DNA of 64,000 nucleotides from Anastatus disparis (GCA_017163975.1 JAFFSR010000351.1:1787001-1851000), one strand, 5' to 3'. Numbered from the stretch's first letter, positions 1-11,317 are shown. Numbers and translations are program-made. The notes: generated from the letters alone by a model not told the origin.

Positions 1-160
1 GAGAAATAGTGTATTATGTAACTAGGAAGTAAAGTCGTATATTTCTCCCGAAGGTGGATTGGCCATCCGAGTGAGCAAAGCGAATACCCAAGGGGAAAAT
101 AGATTTTGCCCCCGAATTGCATAAGGTACTTTATTTCCACCTCAACAGTGGACAATTTAT
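1..160. repeat. Decayed palindromic hairpin element
   Basis: The stretch opens with TGTATTATGTAACTAGGAAG, which resembles the arm ends of the hairpin element at 47080-47275 (there TACGTAACGGGTATGGAAAG on one side). It holds CCCGAAGGTGG and GAGTGAGCAAAGCGAAT, degenerate forms of the hairpin apex motif seen elsewhere in the window. I read it as a worn copy of the same class. The call rests on eye alignment only. Positions 161-350 are AT-rich with nothing recognised. Confidence 0.35.
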
Positions 161-363
161 TAAAAAAACGGGCTTAATTAGAAAAAATTGAAATTATATT
201 TTTTTCTAAAAATTTTCAATAATATATTAAATTTTATAAATTTTTTATTTTGCGGAAAAAATGAAATTTAGCCGGAGAAAATAACTTATCTCCCGCTAAA
301 CTTGCGGGAAAAAAGTACTTATCTACCACTAAATTTGGGGAAAATGAGTTTTGCGGGAAATAT

Positions 364-795
364 AGTATATTACACACCAAGGGAGGTAAAGTACTGGCGA
401 GTCCATAACACATATAATTGCCATCTAGAACCGAAGGCGAGGGTGGCAAATATGTGCTATGGGTCACCATTTTACCTCCCGTGGAGTGTATACTATTTTT
501 CTCCATATCCGGGCCGAAACTATGACTTTTGATTTTCGACGCCGGGACGAGAGTCGTAGTTTCAGGCTGGGTATGGTAAAATTAGTATATTACACACCAA
601 GGAAGGTAAAGAACTGGCGAGTCCATAGCACATATAAATTGTGACCCGAGCCGGAGGTGAGGTCGCCATTTTACCTCCCGTGGTGTGTATGCTATTTTTC
701 GCCATACCCAGGCCAAAAATACAATTTTCGTTTTTTGAAGTCGGAACGAAAGTTGTACTTTCGGCCAGGGTATGGCGAAAAGTCTATTTCTCCCT
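364..795. repeat. Tandem pair of ~220-bp double-hairpin units
   Basis: Two units lie head to tail, starting at 364 and 584 (AGTATATTACACACCAAG in both). Each unit holds a long hairpin (364-504 in unit 1) whose arms run from the ACACACC/GGAGGTAAA side to the TTTACCTCCCGTGG side. A second, shorter hairpin follows, with arms CCATATCC..GAAAC and GTTTC..GGGTATGG. The long hairpin's apex reads CCGAAGGCGAGGG in unit 1 and GAGCCGGAGGTGAGG in unit 2. The units differ by scattered substitutions, so the duplication is not recent. Small ORFs here are chance reads of the repeat. Confidence 0.75.
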
Positions 796-939
796 GAAGT
801 GATTACCTTACTTTACTCCTCTCTTTCGGATCTCAAACTCTACCCTTGGGAGAACCATGCAATTTCATTCTCTAGTTATAAAATGCACTATTTTTCCGAT
901 GTACGTTGCTAGTGTGATATTTGAAAATGAAAAAAAAAA

Positions 940-1330
940 TTGTTTTTAATCCTGTACAATTTTTCTGTGTAGAATTTTTCCGTGTACAGTTATTTTGTGT
1001 AGAATTTTTTGTGTAGGATGTCATAACTGTGAAACTTTAAAATATTTAATAATGTACAATTTTACTGTGTTTAATATCTCTGTGTTTAATTTTCCACTGT
1101 GTGAAATTTAATTTGTGTAGAATTTGATTGTGTAGGGTATGGGCAACATGGGAAAGGTAAAATTGTGTAGAACTTTTTTATGCACAATCTCTTTGTGTAG
1201 AATTTAATATTCTCTTAAATTTAGAAATTGATATTGTGTAGAATTTTTTGTGTGTTAAATTTTTCTGTGATCAATTTTTCTGTGTTGAATTATTTGATTG
1301 TGTACAGTATGAATGTGCAGAGTATGTGCG
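940..1330. repeat. Degenerate TGTGTAGAATTTTT repeat
   Basis: About 390 bp are built from imperfect copies of TGTGTAGAATTTTT and close variants such as GTGTACAGT, TGTGTTTAAT and TGTGTAGGGTATG. Spacing is irregular at roughly 14-30 bp. There is no ORF and no terminal structure. A related ACACA/TGTGT-rich patch lies at 6850-7050. Confidence 0.6.
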
Positions 1331-1334
1331 GTCT

Positions 1335-1683
1335 CTTTATTTACATCAAATATCGTACTATCTTTGTTTTTCTAATGAAAGTAGAGTGAGAAATAGTCAT
1401 TTGAAATAAATTATACGCTTTTTTACTTTAAGCATATGTGTACATATATTTTTATATTATGTTTCACCAAATTATTTTCAATTTTATTCAGTACTCAAAA
1501 TTCAATTAATTAATTCTTATTTACTTAAAATTAGTCATTTATACATAATAATATAATAAAAGAAAATTCAACTAAGCGACGTTAGGAGCGAAAAACTTCA
1601 ATATAATTAATACCTATTAACGTAAAACCCAATAAATTGTGTAACGACTTTTAACAGTTAATGAATATAATGTAAATCATATA

Positions 1684-1690
<7 letters not shown>
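1335..1690 (+). repeat. Dispersed repeat, copy A (carries a ~125-bp insertion)
   Basis: This matches 24718-24958 in the same orientation. Both contain an ATCTTTGTTTTT block, then TTTTTTACTTTAAGCA and CATGTGTACATATATTTTTA, and a later block beginning CCTATTAACGTAAAACCCA. Copy A carries an extra ~125 bp (about 1464-1591) that copy B lacks. That segment ends GCGACGTTAGGAGCG, so it is probably an inserted element. A (TA)n run at about 1683-1720 follows. Confidence 0.7.
1464..1591. mobile_element. Short inserted element ending GCGACGTTAGGAGCG, copy 1
   Basis: The segment is defined by comparison with the related locus at 24718-24958, where it is absent. Its 3' part (TTATACATAATAATATAATA, then AATTCAAC..GCGACGTTAGGAGCG) recurs at about 2470-2530. 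No coding capacity and no terminal inverted repeat are visible. The sharp right end is shared by both copies. Confidence 0.5.
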
Positions 1691-1718
<28 letters not shown>

Positions 1719-1724
1719 TCTATT

Positions 1725-2615
1725 TTAAATTTCTAATCATTAATTTAAAACTCAAAAGTAACTATTTTAAAACGGAATATGGAAGATAAACATATATCGT
1801 TTTAATCCTTGAATATCACGAATTTAAATATTCATTATTAGTAATTTTAAAGAGTTATATATTATATAAATAATTCTATATTTAATAATTTTCAATTTTA
1901 GTAACAGAAAAAGCCGCACGAGAAGAGATTATCAATTACACTTTCTGCGAAATATTGCCCTTGAATCGAGTAGGTGAAAGATCAGTCTTAATACCAAAAA
2001 AAAGGCAGTAAGCATCGCAAATTTATGCTCTTACTTCATAATATAATAGTACCAACATTGGTCCCTAAAATTCAAGCTATAGAACTAATTGAAATTATAT
2101 CGTCACTCTTTTTTTAAATACCTTAATACATAAATTAGATATACTTGATTTAGAACTTATTTCAGCAATACTTTCTTTTCTTCGTGCAGTTGTTAGTTCT
2201 AGTAAACGTTAAATACTGTTTTCGATTATTTCATGGTTCGTGATTGAAACACGTGATAAAAAAAAATTCCTATTATATTTTTTCATTGATTCAAATGCAA
2301 TTAAGTAGAACAAATTCTTAATTCATCATGATATAATTTGTATTTAAACAATTTTTATGTACATTGTAACTTTAATTAATCTTTTTTATAAAAATAGAAA
2401 AATTTAATTTAGTACAAAACTACAATATCACAATTCATAAGTTGCATCGATTCTTTTTTATTTTAAAATTCGCTAATTTATACATAACAATATAATATAT
2501 AAAAATTCAACCGAGCGACGTTAGGAGCGAGGTATTTTTTGCTAGTTCCTATTAAATTCAGGTTATTACTCTTGGATATCTTTAACCTCATGTACACTTA
2601 CAATGATTTTCACTT
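1725..2615. other. AT-rich stretch with a second copy of the short element
   Basis: No gene is recognised. At about 2470-2530 the sequence TTATACATAACAATATAATA is followed by AATTCAACCGAGCGACG and TTAGGAGCG. It repeats the right end of the element at 1464-1591. The rest is AT-rich DNA with long A and T runs. Confidence 0.5.
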
Positions 2616-3280
2616 ACTAGAAGAGTGTCACATCTCCGGATCACGGATTTTGCTCAAACTTCGGGATAAGTTTTTAGATAACAAGATATGGAAAAAGCTA
2701 AAGTTATAGTCACAAGCGCTCAATATTTCCCTAGATACAGGCAATTGAAGAAAACTATTAAAGAAGTTACTAGATTTTCAAACACTTATAGCTCTTAAAC
2801 ATCGATAGCTAGAAGCTTCAAATTTTTTTAAATTAAAGCTGAGCTAAAATCCTTTAGAAACAGTAGTTATAGCATATCGAAATATTATTTTTTCCCAAAG
2901 TTATAGCGTAATCAAGATTGCACTCAATTTCAGCTTTCAGTATTAATCAATGTTTTGAAAAGAAAATTCAGGCACAATATTTATTACGCTATAACTTTGG
3001 GAAGAAATAATATTTTGATATACTATAACTACTTTTTTAAAAGCATTTGATCTCAGCTTTGATTCAAAAAGAGTCTCAAGCTTCTAGCTATCGATGCTTA
3101 AAAGCAATAAGTATTTGAAAATCTAGTAACTTTTTTAGTGATATTCTTCAATTGCTTGTATCTAGGGAAATATTGAGCGTTTGTGACTATAACTTTAGCT
3201 TTTTTCATATTTTGTCATCTGAAAACTTATCTTGAAGTTTGAGCAAAATTCGTGATCCGGAGATGTGACACTCTCCTAGT
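2616..3280. mobile_element. Inverted-repeat element (MITE/foldback), 665 bp
   Basis: The two ends are reverse complements: ACTAGAAGAGTGTCACATCT at 2616 and its complement ending CTCTCCTAGT at 3280. Complementarity continues inward for about 300 bp per arm. It includes CCTAGATACAGGCAATTGAAG and a TTATAGCGTAAT region near the centre (about 2890-2990). There is no ORF. The outer motif, GGAGAGTGTCAC followed by GGATCACG and ATTTTGCTC, resembles the termini of the elements at 7336-9140 and 17578-21214. No clear target duplication is seen. Confidence 0.85.
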
Positions 3281-3299
3281 TAGTTGGTAAAATTCTTTT

Positions 3300-3775
3300 A
3301 TACATTTCGTTAGCAAACCTGAAGGAAAGGGCCTTAGGCCTTTTGCGTCAACATCATGTTTCTGTAGGCTGTTCGAAATATTGATTAAAAACAGGCTGCA
3401 GTAGTGGGTTGGAACAAATTATCCACTACCGGACAGCAAAAATAGCTTCAGAAAAGCAAGATCATGCACTGATAATATAAGTAACTTATTTCTAACTATT
3501 GATGAAGCCTTTATCGAAAAAAAACATGTCTTAGCTGCCTTTCTAGACGTCTAAGAGGCATTTGATAATGTTAATATTGATATCCTGCTGAAAATACTTG
3601 CTGAAATTGGTTGTCCTACAATTCTTATTGGATATATACATTTCGTTGTGCACAAACGTTTCATTTTTACTAACGAAACGGGCGATACTCCTCATTTTGT
3701 ATATAAAGGCGTCCCTCAGGAAGGTGCACCTGCTAACATTCTACGAGGAGAATTCTAAAAATTTTTATTTCTTAG
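3300..3775 (+). pseudogene. LINE reverse transcriptase fragment (family 1)
   Basis: Conceptual translation with several frame breaks reads LASCFCRLFEILIKNRL, then SFRKARSCTDNI, AAFLDV-stop-EAFDNV and YKGVPQEG. These are motifs 0-4 of a non-LTR reverse transcriptase: the fingers region, the first catalytic Asp block FLDVxxAFDNV, and the GVPQG loop. The first catalytic region is broken by a stop (TAA near 3553), and the YxDD block is absent. It is a 5'- and 3'-truncated fossil. Its motifs differ from the LINE at 4255-6440, so two families are present. Confidence 0.7.
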
Positions 3776-4254
3776 TTAAATAATCATATAGAATCTAATA
3801 TTGTGAATTTACATTATATAAGCAATAAAATTTAAGTTGTTATCATTTGAATTTTGCATGAATAACCTATAAGAAAAAACAAAATAATCATGATGCGAAA
3901 CTCAATGCATAATTCGAAGTTTTCTTATGTCTGTGGTAAAATATGCAGCGCTGCTATTTGAGGTACACATTCGGAAAAATATCCTTTCCGCCAAGTGTAC
4001 ATTACATTTACAGAAAGATATTTTCTGGCTTCGTAGATGTCGACAGAATTGCTCTTACAAAGAGAGTTTTTTTAACTTTTGGATTTTTTTACACAAAATT
4101 ATAAAGAAAGTTGCGTTTATTTAAAGATAAAAATATTATCTATTAATTAAATCTGATGATTTATAACCATTAATCATAAGCTTATCATCCTACCTAAATA
4201 AATAATAATTGCGGACCACATTTCATCTGATTTACTAGGAATGGCTGATGTCTC
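3776..4254. other. AT-rich spacer
   Basis: I see nothing supportable here. Small open frames lack recognisable motifs. Confidence 0.5.
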
Positions 4255-6440
4255 ATAATTTGATAGTCTAATCTAGATAGTAAATGACATGCTTTCATTT
4301 AGTTATTTTCTATCAACTTGGAAGAAGGCATTTTTGCTGTCTCTTGCCAAATACTCTAGCAGAGACAACTCTTCGACTCCTCCTATAGTCAAGCTTTTCA
4401 AAGTTTCTAGTGTACTCGAAAAAGTGATTAATACTGTTTTCTCAATATCTGGAACTGAACTTTTAGCTTTTACCTCAATAAATTGGCCAATACTTGTACT
4501 GAGAACTTTATAGTTGCTTTTTACAACCATGCTCCTCTTAGATTTACTTTCATTCATCCTCGCAGTAAGCCATAAGTTTCAGGCGACTTTCTTATAGAGA
4601 AAAGGACCTTTGCATATAGAAAGGCAGCAAGAATAGGTCGGGCAGAAAACATCCAGCAGTATAGATTTTTGACTCTACAAACATAGAACATATTGTAAAG
4701 CTGCTTGATCAATCATGTGATCAGAAATCCAAATCGTTAGTTCTTTATGAATTGGGACTGGCCAACAAGGCTTTGACATCTGCACTGCAGTATTTCTCCG
4801 CGGCAGCTCTTCTAAATCATCATACGTCAGCGACTAAAAACGGGCTTGCTTTTACTTGTGATAATGTCAAAAGTATTTTCAAAATACCACATTCTGATTC
4901 GCTGCCGGTGTTTCACTTTCATAAGGTTGATTCTGAGAGGATCTGGAGCCTCATTGTTGCTGCTGATTCGAGATCCTAGTGTCTATGATGAAACTGGCCT
5001 CTATTTCTTTAGTTGAGTATTTGGCAACTATAGTCAATGCTTCATTTAGATGTTCCACATTTCTTTCTGACTGGAAGAGAGCACACCTGCTTTCTCTGGC
5101 CAAATCGAAAACCGTTGAGAGTCTAAGTCAAACTCGACCGATTGCGAGGCTCTGTGAGCCTTCAAAGGTTCTGAAACGCGTTACTCATGTACAACTTTTG
5201 TGGTTTTTGAACACCAATAATCTTCTAAATGAGTGTCAAGCAGGCTTTCATGCTGGTTATAGCACCTAGACGCCACTCCCCAATATTTTCAAAGATGCTT
5301 GGGTGGCTATCGACAAAAAGTAAATTACAATAGTGTTGTTTGCTTTTCATTTGACTTAAAAGTTTTGGATACCGTGCCCCATGAATAATTACTTAAAAAG
5401 TTAAGACGACTCTTGAACAGCTCTAATGAGGTGATTCTTTAGTTTGTATCTTATATAGCAGAGAAAAACACAAATAATCGAGACTGCCGATTGCGATAAG
5501 ATAAATGATTGGGTAAAACTTGACACTAGATTCCTATAAGGAAGTGTTTTGGGTCCCATTATATTCTCAATTTTCATAAAAATCTTCGCAATATCTTCAA
5601 GTATACCAAATTCATGCTGTTTGCTAATGATTTACAAAAATATAGATCCTTCTATTTCAGTTATTTTACACAGGAAATTGATTTATGAATAGTGATATAA
5701 ATGCTTTATAAGCGGTTTACAATAAATCTGCCATCCAAAGAAAGAACGTCCTATCCGACAAAATTTTGGGATCGAGAAAATTAATATATCGTAAATGGTA
5801 CTTTCCGAATTTCAGCTTAGGAAAAGTGTTTTTTGTAGATAGGACAAACTATCTTAGTGTTTTTTACCAAGTTAAAAAATATTTTGAGCCATTTTGCATA
5901 CGACAATACTTGCGCATCATGTTTATCTTTCCATTAATGCAAGAAAATGAAAAATTTCAAAAATTGTAGACAGAACGTTTTTTCTTAGGAGTGGAGAAAA
6001 GGCCTTTAACTTAAAACAATCAAGATCCATGCAAATTTCGTAAGCAGTGAGCATATGTTTTTCAAGTACGCCTTTTAGCATGCGTAGGTTTTCTGGTCAC
6101 CAATAAGCAGGTTCCTTTCTCTCGGATTGTGATCTTGGCATCTAGTTAAACCAGATTCTAAACTGGGAGAGACAAGTGTTGTCAATCGGACGTAGAGTCT
6201 GTGGCATGCTTAACTCTTAGAAGTTCTACAGAAGATCATTCTTTAAAACTTTTAGGTTAGAATCGGTCCAATCTCTTATTATTCCTATTTACGATTACGC
6301 ATGTGTTCTGTGAGACGACCTCTTTTGCCACCAAAATTACGAGCTTGACAGGCCTTTCAATGCGTGGTTCAGGATTGTTAATGGCAATATTATGAGTCAG
6401 TCAGAACCATATCGGTCTTTGGGTTTGATGGTGCTGTGGT
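4255..6440 (+). pseudogene. CR1/jockey-like LINE remnant (family 2)
   Basis: The fossil is heavily broken but in order. A fingers block appears twice: STWKKAFLLSLAK near 4315, and SDWKRAHLLSLAK near 5075 followed by RPIARLCEPSKVL. Next come NNLLNECQAGFHAGYST (5217-5269) and a palm block FDLKVLDTVPHE near 5350. A GSVLGPIIFSIF block follows near 5540, then FANDLQKY near 5620, where the usual FADD has become FAND. A thumb/C-terminal block with IYDYACVLCDDL lies near 6285. The doubled fingers block suggests a partial duplication or two overlapping insertions. There are many stops and shifts, so it is inactive. Confidence 0.75.
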
Positions 6441-6845
6441 AAGGAAAATATTAAATTTGAATAAAAATTCTTTATATAAATAAATATCTTTATTAGTCTA
6501 TTTAATAAATAGTTTGAGATTACAGTTTATAAAAATTTTAACAATTTATTCAATATACAAATTTCCCTTGCTAATGCTCAGACCCAAGGCTTGCATTCGC
6601 TGAGAATGATCCATTTAGCATCTTTGGTGAATAATTTTGTTATTAGTTAGGGCGCAAAAAGATCGTTTTGCGATCTATACGGACAGCGCTATCTCTTTAA
6701 TGGTCTGGTTATATATTTAGTGCCTTGTGCTCTCCATACAGATAAAAAAATAACCGTTTTGTGGCTTGAAGACAAAAAATAAGTTAATTCGAAATTTCTA
6801 ATTTTTTTATTCATAAAAATATTCTCAATTCATAATATTTACACA
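6441..6845. other. AT-rich spacer after the LINE remnant
   Basis: It may contain the decayed 3' end of the preceding LINE, but nothing can be assigned firmly. Confidence 0.4.
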
Positions 6846-6849
6846 ATTA

Positions 6850-7050
6850 TTAATCCTTCATGGTACACATATTTTGTGTAAAAACTGTGTTAAGTACAGT
6901 ATATATTCCTTTAACACAATTAATACACAGAATTTGTGTGAAATTATTTTAAAAACAAATTTAATGTGTAAATATAATATTACACAATATTTGGGTATTT
7001 TATTTTTCTCGGTGAATTTCAAACACACAATGTGTACTCGATTTCTAACT
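6850..7050. repeat. ACACA/TGTGT-rich degenerate repeat
   Basis: Alternating TGTGTAAA and TTACACAA-type motifs recur about every 20-30 bp, for example ATTTTGTGTAAAAACTGTGT and TTACACAATATTTG. They make many short self-complementary pairs. It is similar in style to the repeat at 940-1330. Confidence 0.45.
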
Positions 7051-7335
7051 GTGTAGACATTTTAATGACTATCTTGTATTATTCAGATAAAAAACTGAAT
7101 TTTAATATTTGCTACCTAAACAATTGAGTTACTTTTATCGTAAATGTTTAATGAAAAATGTGATAATTTGTCAGTCATAAGCGGATCATCTCTTGTCTTT
7201 TGGATTGTTTATATTATTAAATATGTGAAATTGTTTATTTATTAAAAATTAAATTGATTATTCCTTGATTTGTTATAGTATCTTAGAAGAGATTATGTTC
7301 AAATTATAAAACAAAAATGATGTTGAAAATCTTCT

Positions 7336-9140
7336 AACAACGAGAGCACCCAACCTCCAGGAAACGGATTTGACTGAAACTGCGGAATATGATTTTTTGG
7401 TGAAAAAAAAATGAATCCGTGTTTTTTCTTTTCGTCGAATAAGCTCCCTAGACACGGATATGTACATTTTTTCAAAAGTATAGTGAATAAGAGCCTCTAT
7501 AAGAACTTAAATAGCCAAAGAAATAAGGCTCTTATAAACAAATGCGTAAAAAATAAAATGAAGTACGAATTGAATGCTTTAATTTGAACTTTGTTGCATT
7601 CAAAAAGCTTTTGTGGTTCAAAAGTTATAGACTATTAAAATATGCTAATGAAATAATATTAGAAATTGATCATATTTTATATGCTAAAAATATTAAGTGA
7701 ATATGTGGTAATATTTAATTAAGAATAACTATTAAACAACAAAAGCTTTTTTAATGCAACAAAGCTCAAATTAAAGCTCTTGATTCTTGCTTTATTTTAT
7801 CTTTTGTGCATTTTTTTATAAGAGTCTTAGTTCTTTGGTTATTCAAGTTTTTATAAAGGCTATTTAATGTAATGTAAATTTAAATTAATATATCTAATTT
7901 AAAGACTATTTATTTATTAAATTTTTGAAAAAATGCCTATTTCCTTGCCTAGGAGAGGGCTATTAACTCTTTGAAATCAGTGGCCACCTCGTTTTGAAAT
8001 GTATTTCGAATCACATTAAATCTAGTGAAATCACTGCGAATTATAAAGTTAAATCAATCAATTTTAAAATTGACGATAATTTAACGATGAGTAAAAATTA
8101 TTGCAATCATAAAAAATAAAAGAAATTAATAGAAATCATGTAATCAAAAGAAATCAATAGAAATCATGTAATCAAAAGAAATCAGTTTTTTTATTATTGA
8201 CTCTCGTTTGGAGATTAGGAAGCATCACTAAAAAGAAAAGTGTCAATTTGCTTTGTTCTGATGTTTTAATTAGTTTTAACTATAATCAAAACCTAAAGAC
8301 AAGCAAATTGAAAAACTATAACAGTAGAATTAATTTAACGCTACAAATTTTTGAAAAAAAATGAGATGAAATTTATGTTAAAAACTGGTGTATATCTAGT
8401 AGTGTTGATAAAAAAGTACACCATTTAGGAAATATACTAAGCTTTTGTTATATGACTGGTGCAACTAATAAAAGTTTAGAGTACTCCAATAATTATGCTA
8501 GAGTAAATGAAAGCACCGAAGAAATTGGAACTCTATGACATTAATATGAACCAAAAACCATATCTAATTTTTTTCACTTGTACCAATAAATAGATATGCG
8601 CACTGTAATATTAAAAACTACATATCTAAAATTTCAGAGCCTCAAATTTCAAAAGACGAAATCGTCGTATTTTTAATAAAATTAAAAAATTGTTTAAATG
8701 AATCAAATATACTATATAAGTTAATTTTTCAATTATCAAAATAACTATATGAATTTAAATCTTATTTTTACTCATTGGACAATAAAATTAAGATATAAAT
8801 TTATAATGTACTTTATAATTTATAAAAACTCACTAATAATAAACTTCTATAGTAGTTATGCGAATCCTTGAAATCATTGATTTCGTAATCACTTGAAATT
8901 ATTTAAATGAATTGAAATCATTGTTATTCATGATTCAGAAAACAACTAAATGATTACCAGAAATCGATTGAAATCTCTTGCAATCTGAAATCACTTTTAC
9001 CCTTTTTTTAGAGTGAATAGCCCCAGGAAGTCTATTCGACGAAAAGAAAAAACATGGGTTTATTTTTTTTTTCATCAAAAAATGATATTCTGAAGTTTGA
9101 GCCAAATCCGTTTTCTGAAGGTGGAGTGCTCTCCTTGTTT
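7336..9140. mobile_element. 1.8-kb terminal-inverted-repeat element with nested insertion
   Basis: The left end, ACAACGAGAGCACCCAACCT then AAACGGATTTGACTGAAACT, is complementary to the right end. The right end reads AAATCCGTTTTCTGAAGGTG, then GAGTGCTCTCCTTGT, ending near 9140. The arms also share CTTTTCGTCGAATA. Left of centre the arm is broken by a nested element at about 7453-7955. After it, GAGGGCTATTAACTC matches the complement of GAGTGAATAGCCCC near 9015, so the break is an insertion. The core holds many GAAATCA motifs, including a 28-bp direct repeat with units at about 8120, 8148 and 8176. No transposase is seen. Confidence 0.75.
7453..7955. mobile_element. Palindromic element nested inside the 7.3-9.1 kb element
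   Basis: Near the ends, ACATTTTTTCAAAAG (about 7467) pairs with TTTTTGAAAAAATGCC (about 7925). Inside, AAGAGCCTCTATAAGAACTT pairs imperfectly with the complement near 7820-7865. GCATTCAAAAAGCTTTTGT pairs with ACAAAAGCTTTTTTAATGCA. The outer element's arm resumes on the far side, and a CTAG lies at each junction. The element is non-coding. Confidence 0.6.
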
Positions 9141-9224
9141 GTTAAATAAACAGAAGAGATTTCAGTTATCAATTAGAATTGCCAAGAAATTTAGTGGCAT
9201 TCAATTTTTTTCTAATGAGTAAAG

Positions 9225-9520
9225 TAGGCTTGATTTTTTGGCCCAATACTTTTTTAACTCTTATATTTTTTGGGCCCAATATTTTTTGATTCTTATATTT
9301 TCTTGGGCTCTATAATTTTTTTTGGCCAAATATTTTTTTAATTCTAATGTTTTTTTGTGCCCAATATTTTTTTGATTCTTATATTTTCTTGGACTTTATA
9401 TTTTTTGGGTTCAATATTTTTTCGATTTCTATATTTTCTTGGGTTCTATATTTTTCGAGCTTTATATTTTTTGGGGTCTTACATTATTCTGTGTCCTATA
9501 TCTCTCAACGTAGCGTTTCA
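9225..9520. repeat. Degenerate T-rich tandem repeat (~45-50 bp)
   Basis: Six or so imperfect copies of a unit containing TTTGATTCTTATATTTTCTT and GGGCCCAATATTTTTT follow one another. The open frames here (for example 9357-9758) are low-complexity Phe/Ile/Leu reads of the repeat, not a gene. Confidence 0.65.
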
Positions 9521-9673
9521 TCCAAGCCTGTATACTTTTACATTGGGTTCTTCTGTGGTGCGTATTTCTTATAATGTTTTATACAGGCTCCGCTCCAGGC
9601 GCTTTAATATTTTTTTTTTCGAATGCAATATGTTTGTGCGTCTCATCTTGGAATTAGATTTTGCGAATCTAAT

Positions 9674-9905
9674 AGCGCATCCCCATATGCAGCCGTTTCA
9701 ACAGCGCATCCCCATATGCAGCCGATTTGACAGATCATTCCAATATGCAACCGATTAAACAGCGCATCCTTATATGCAGCCGATTTAACAGCGCATCCCA
9801 ATATGCAGCTGATTTAACAGCGCATTCCCATATGCAGCCGATTTAACAGCGCATCTCCATATGCCGCCAATCAAACAGCACATCCTCTTATGCAGCTAAT
9901 TCAAC
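9674..9905. repeat. Minisatellite, ~29-bp unit, about 8 copies
   Basis: The unit is roughly ACAGCGCATCCCCATATGC plus AGCCGATTTA. Copies are clear from 9674 on, with variants such as ACAGATCATTCCAATATGC and ACAGCACATCCTCTTATGC towards the end. It lies just beyond the 3' side of the Helitron coding remnant. Confidence 0.9.
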
Positions 9906-10005
9906 ATCATATCAAACTATTGATTTTGATAGCGTCATTTGATATATATTTCAGTAATTATTTTATATTTCAGTAAATATTATATTTTTCATTATATATT
10001 CGAGT

Positions 10006-10478
10006 TCAACTATTACACAATCTAAAACATAAATATATACAATATCTTTTGATATATTCTTTACAATATCTCTTTATAAACAATTTTTTTTCATAAATTG
10101 TGTTCTGTTCATTTTTATTTTCGCCGTTGACAATAGCGTTGTCATCTAAAAATAATTTTAAATTATTTTTCATTTTGTCCTTGAAAGAGCAACATGTTAT
10201 TATCCATGACTGAAAACTGGTGACGGCAAATAAACCACCAACTTTTTTTTGAGATTTAATAATAGTCATCGCAAAACCAAATCTAATAAAAACCGTTTTT
10301 GTTGCCTATTAAAAAAAAATTTTTCCGTAGATGGAGATAAACTTATTCTTGGAATGAAAACCAATTTACCTTTGTTTTGTCCAGTTGCTGATTCCGCTTG
10401 AATGGAATATTTAAGCAATTTTGTTACTATCAACCTTGTTCCATTACAAAGTCCCTCATTGACATTTAAATTTCTCAA
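10006..10478 (-). pseudogene. Helitron helicase, C-terminal motifs
   Basis: Two frames join near 10268. The upstream frame (10266-10478) carries LRNLNVNEGLCNGTRLIV, the strongly conserved block of Helitron Pif1-like helicases. The downstream frame (10006-10269) carries AMTIIKSQ, where the family has FAMTINKSQG (helicase motif V region). It goes on to KNNLKLFLDD and NTIYEKKLF, which resemble the usual Helitron C-terminal end. The frameshift between the two parts and the altered KSQ surroundings mean no working helicase. Confidence 0.75.
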
Positions 10479-10562
10479 AAGTATTATGATACCCCCTATT
10501 TCTAATTGTAATTCATGTGGTGGAAGTCCATTAGGAGTTAACTTATTTAAAAATTCTGTAGG

Positions 10563-11231
10563 TTACATAATATCTAAATTTTCTTTGTTATTCTCTTCAG
10601 CTGTATCAATATTTAAATATTCAAAATGGTTTTCTTCCATTAAATTCAAAACATTATTATTGATTTCAGTAACATCATTATTTTTAGGAGCCAAAATAAC
10701 TTTCACCGTTAGATTCATATTATTTATTTTTATTGCTCTTCCGAATATTTCTTCGACAAGATTTTCTTTTATGATAAAATTATCTGGTATAGCACTTAGT
10801 TCATTATCATCTTCAAAAACATTGCGGCGTTTTCCTTCACTCATATGTAATAACCATTGTTTAAAATTATTATCATTATCCGAAACTTGCAGATTTTCAT
10901 TTAACTTCGTTTGCTTAAAATTCTGCCATAATGAACTAAATTTAACTGAATTTTCAATAATGTTGATACGGCTTTCATGTCGAACAATTGGTAATGTTTG
11001 CCTGAAATCTCCTGATACAATTACAGTTTTACCACCAAAGAGTTGGTTTAAATCGCATAAATCTTGAAAAAGACAATCGACTGCTTCAAAAGCAAATTTT
11101 GAAGTCTTGGATATTTCATTCCAAATAATTATTTGTATTTCCTTTAATTGTTTGCCTTCTGCAGAATTAGGCTTAACATTACAAGTTTTACAATCTGTTA
11201 TATTTAACGGTAGTTTAAATGTTGTATACAC
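10563..11231 (-). pseudogene. Helitron Pif1-like helicase, middle motifs
   Basis: The open frame of 222 codons contains IIIWNEIS, equivalent to the Walker B IIIWDEAPM but with Asp changed to Asn. It also contains GGKTVIVSGDFRQTLPIV, helicase motif III of Pif1/Helitron proteins. This is the ATPase core. Loss of the Walker B Asp would abolish hydrolysis, in line with a dead copy. The frame is separated from the Walker A part (11318-11980) by shifts near 11235-11315. Confidence 0.85.
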
Positions 11232-11317
11232 TGTTTTTCTATCGACTAATGAATTTGCTGCTATATCTGTCCAAGCTACACATAAATAATGTATAGTGTG
11301 ATATTCGAAATAAGCTA

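Noticed and set aside
9357..9758. 133-codon plus-strand frame
   Set aside because: It reads through a T-rich tandem repeat and then a minisatellite, giving low-complexity Phe/Ile/Leu protein.
10402..11067. 221-codon plus-strand frame
   Set aside because: Antisense of the Helitron helicase, which carries clear motifs on the minus strand.
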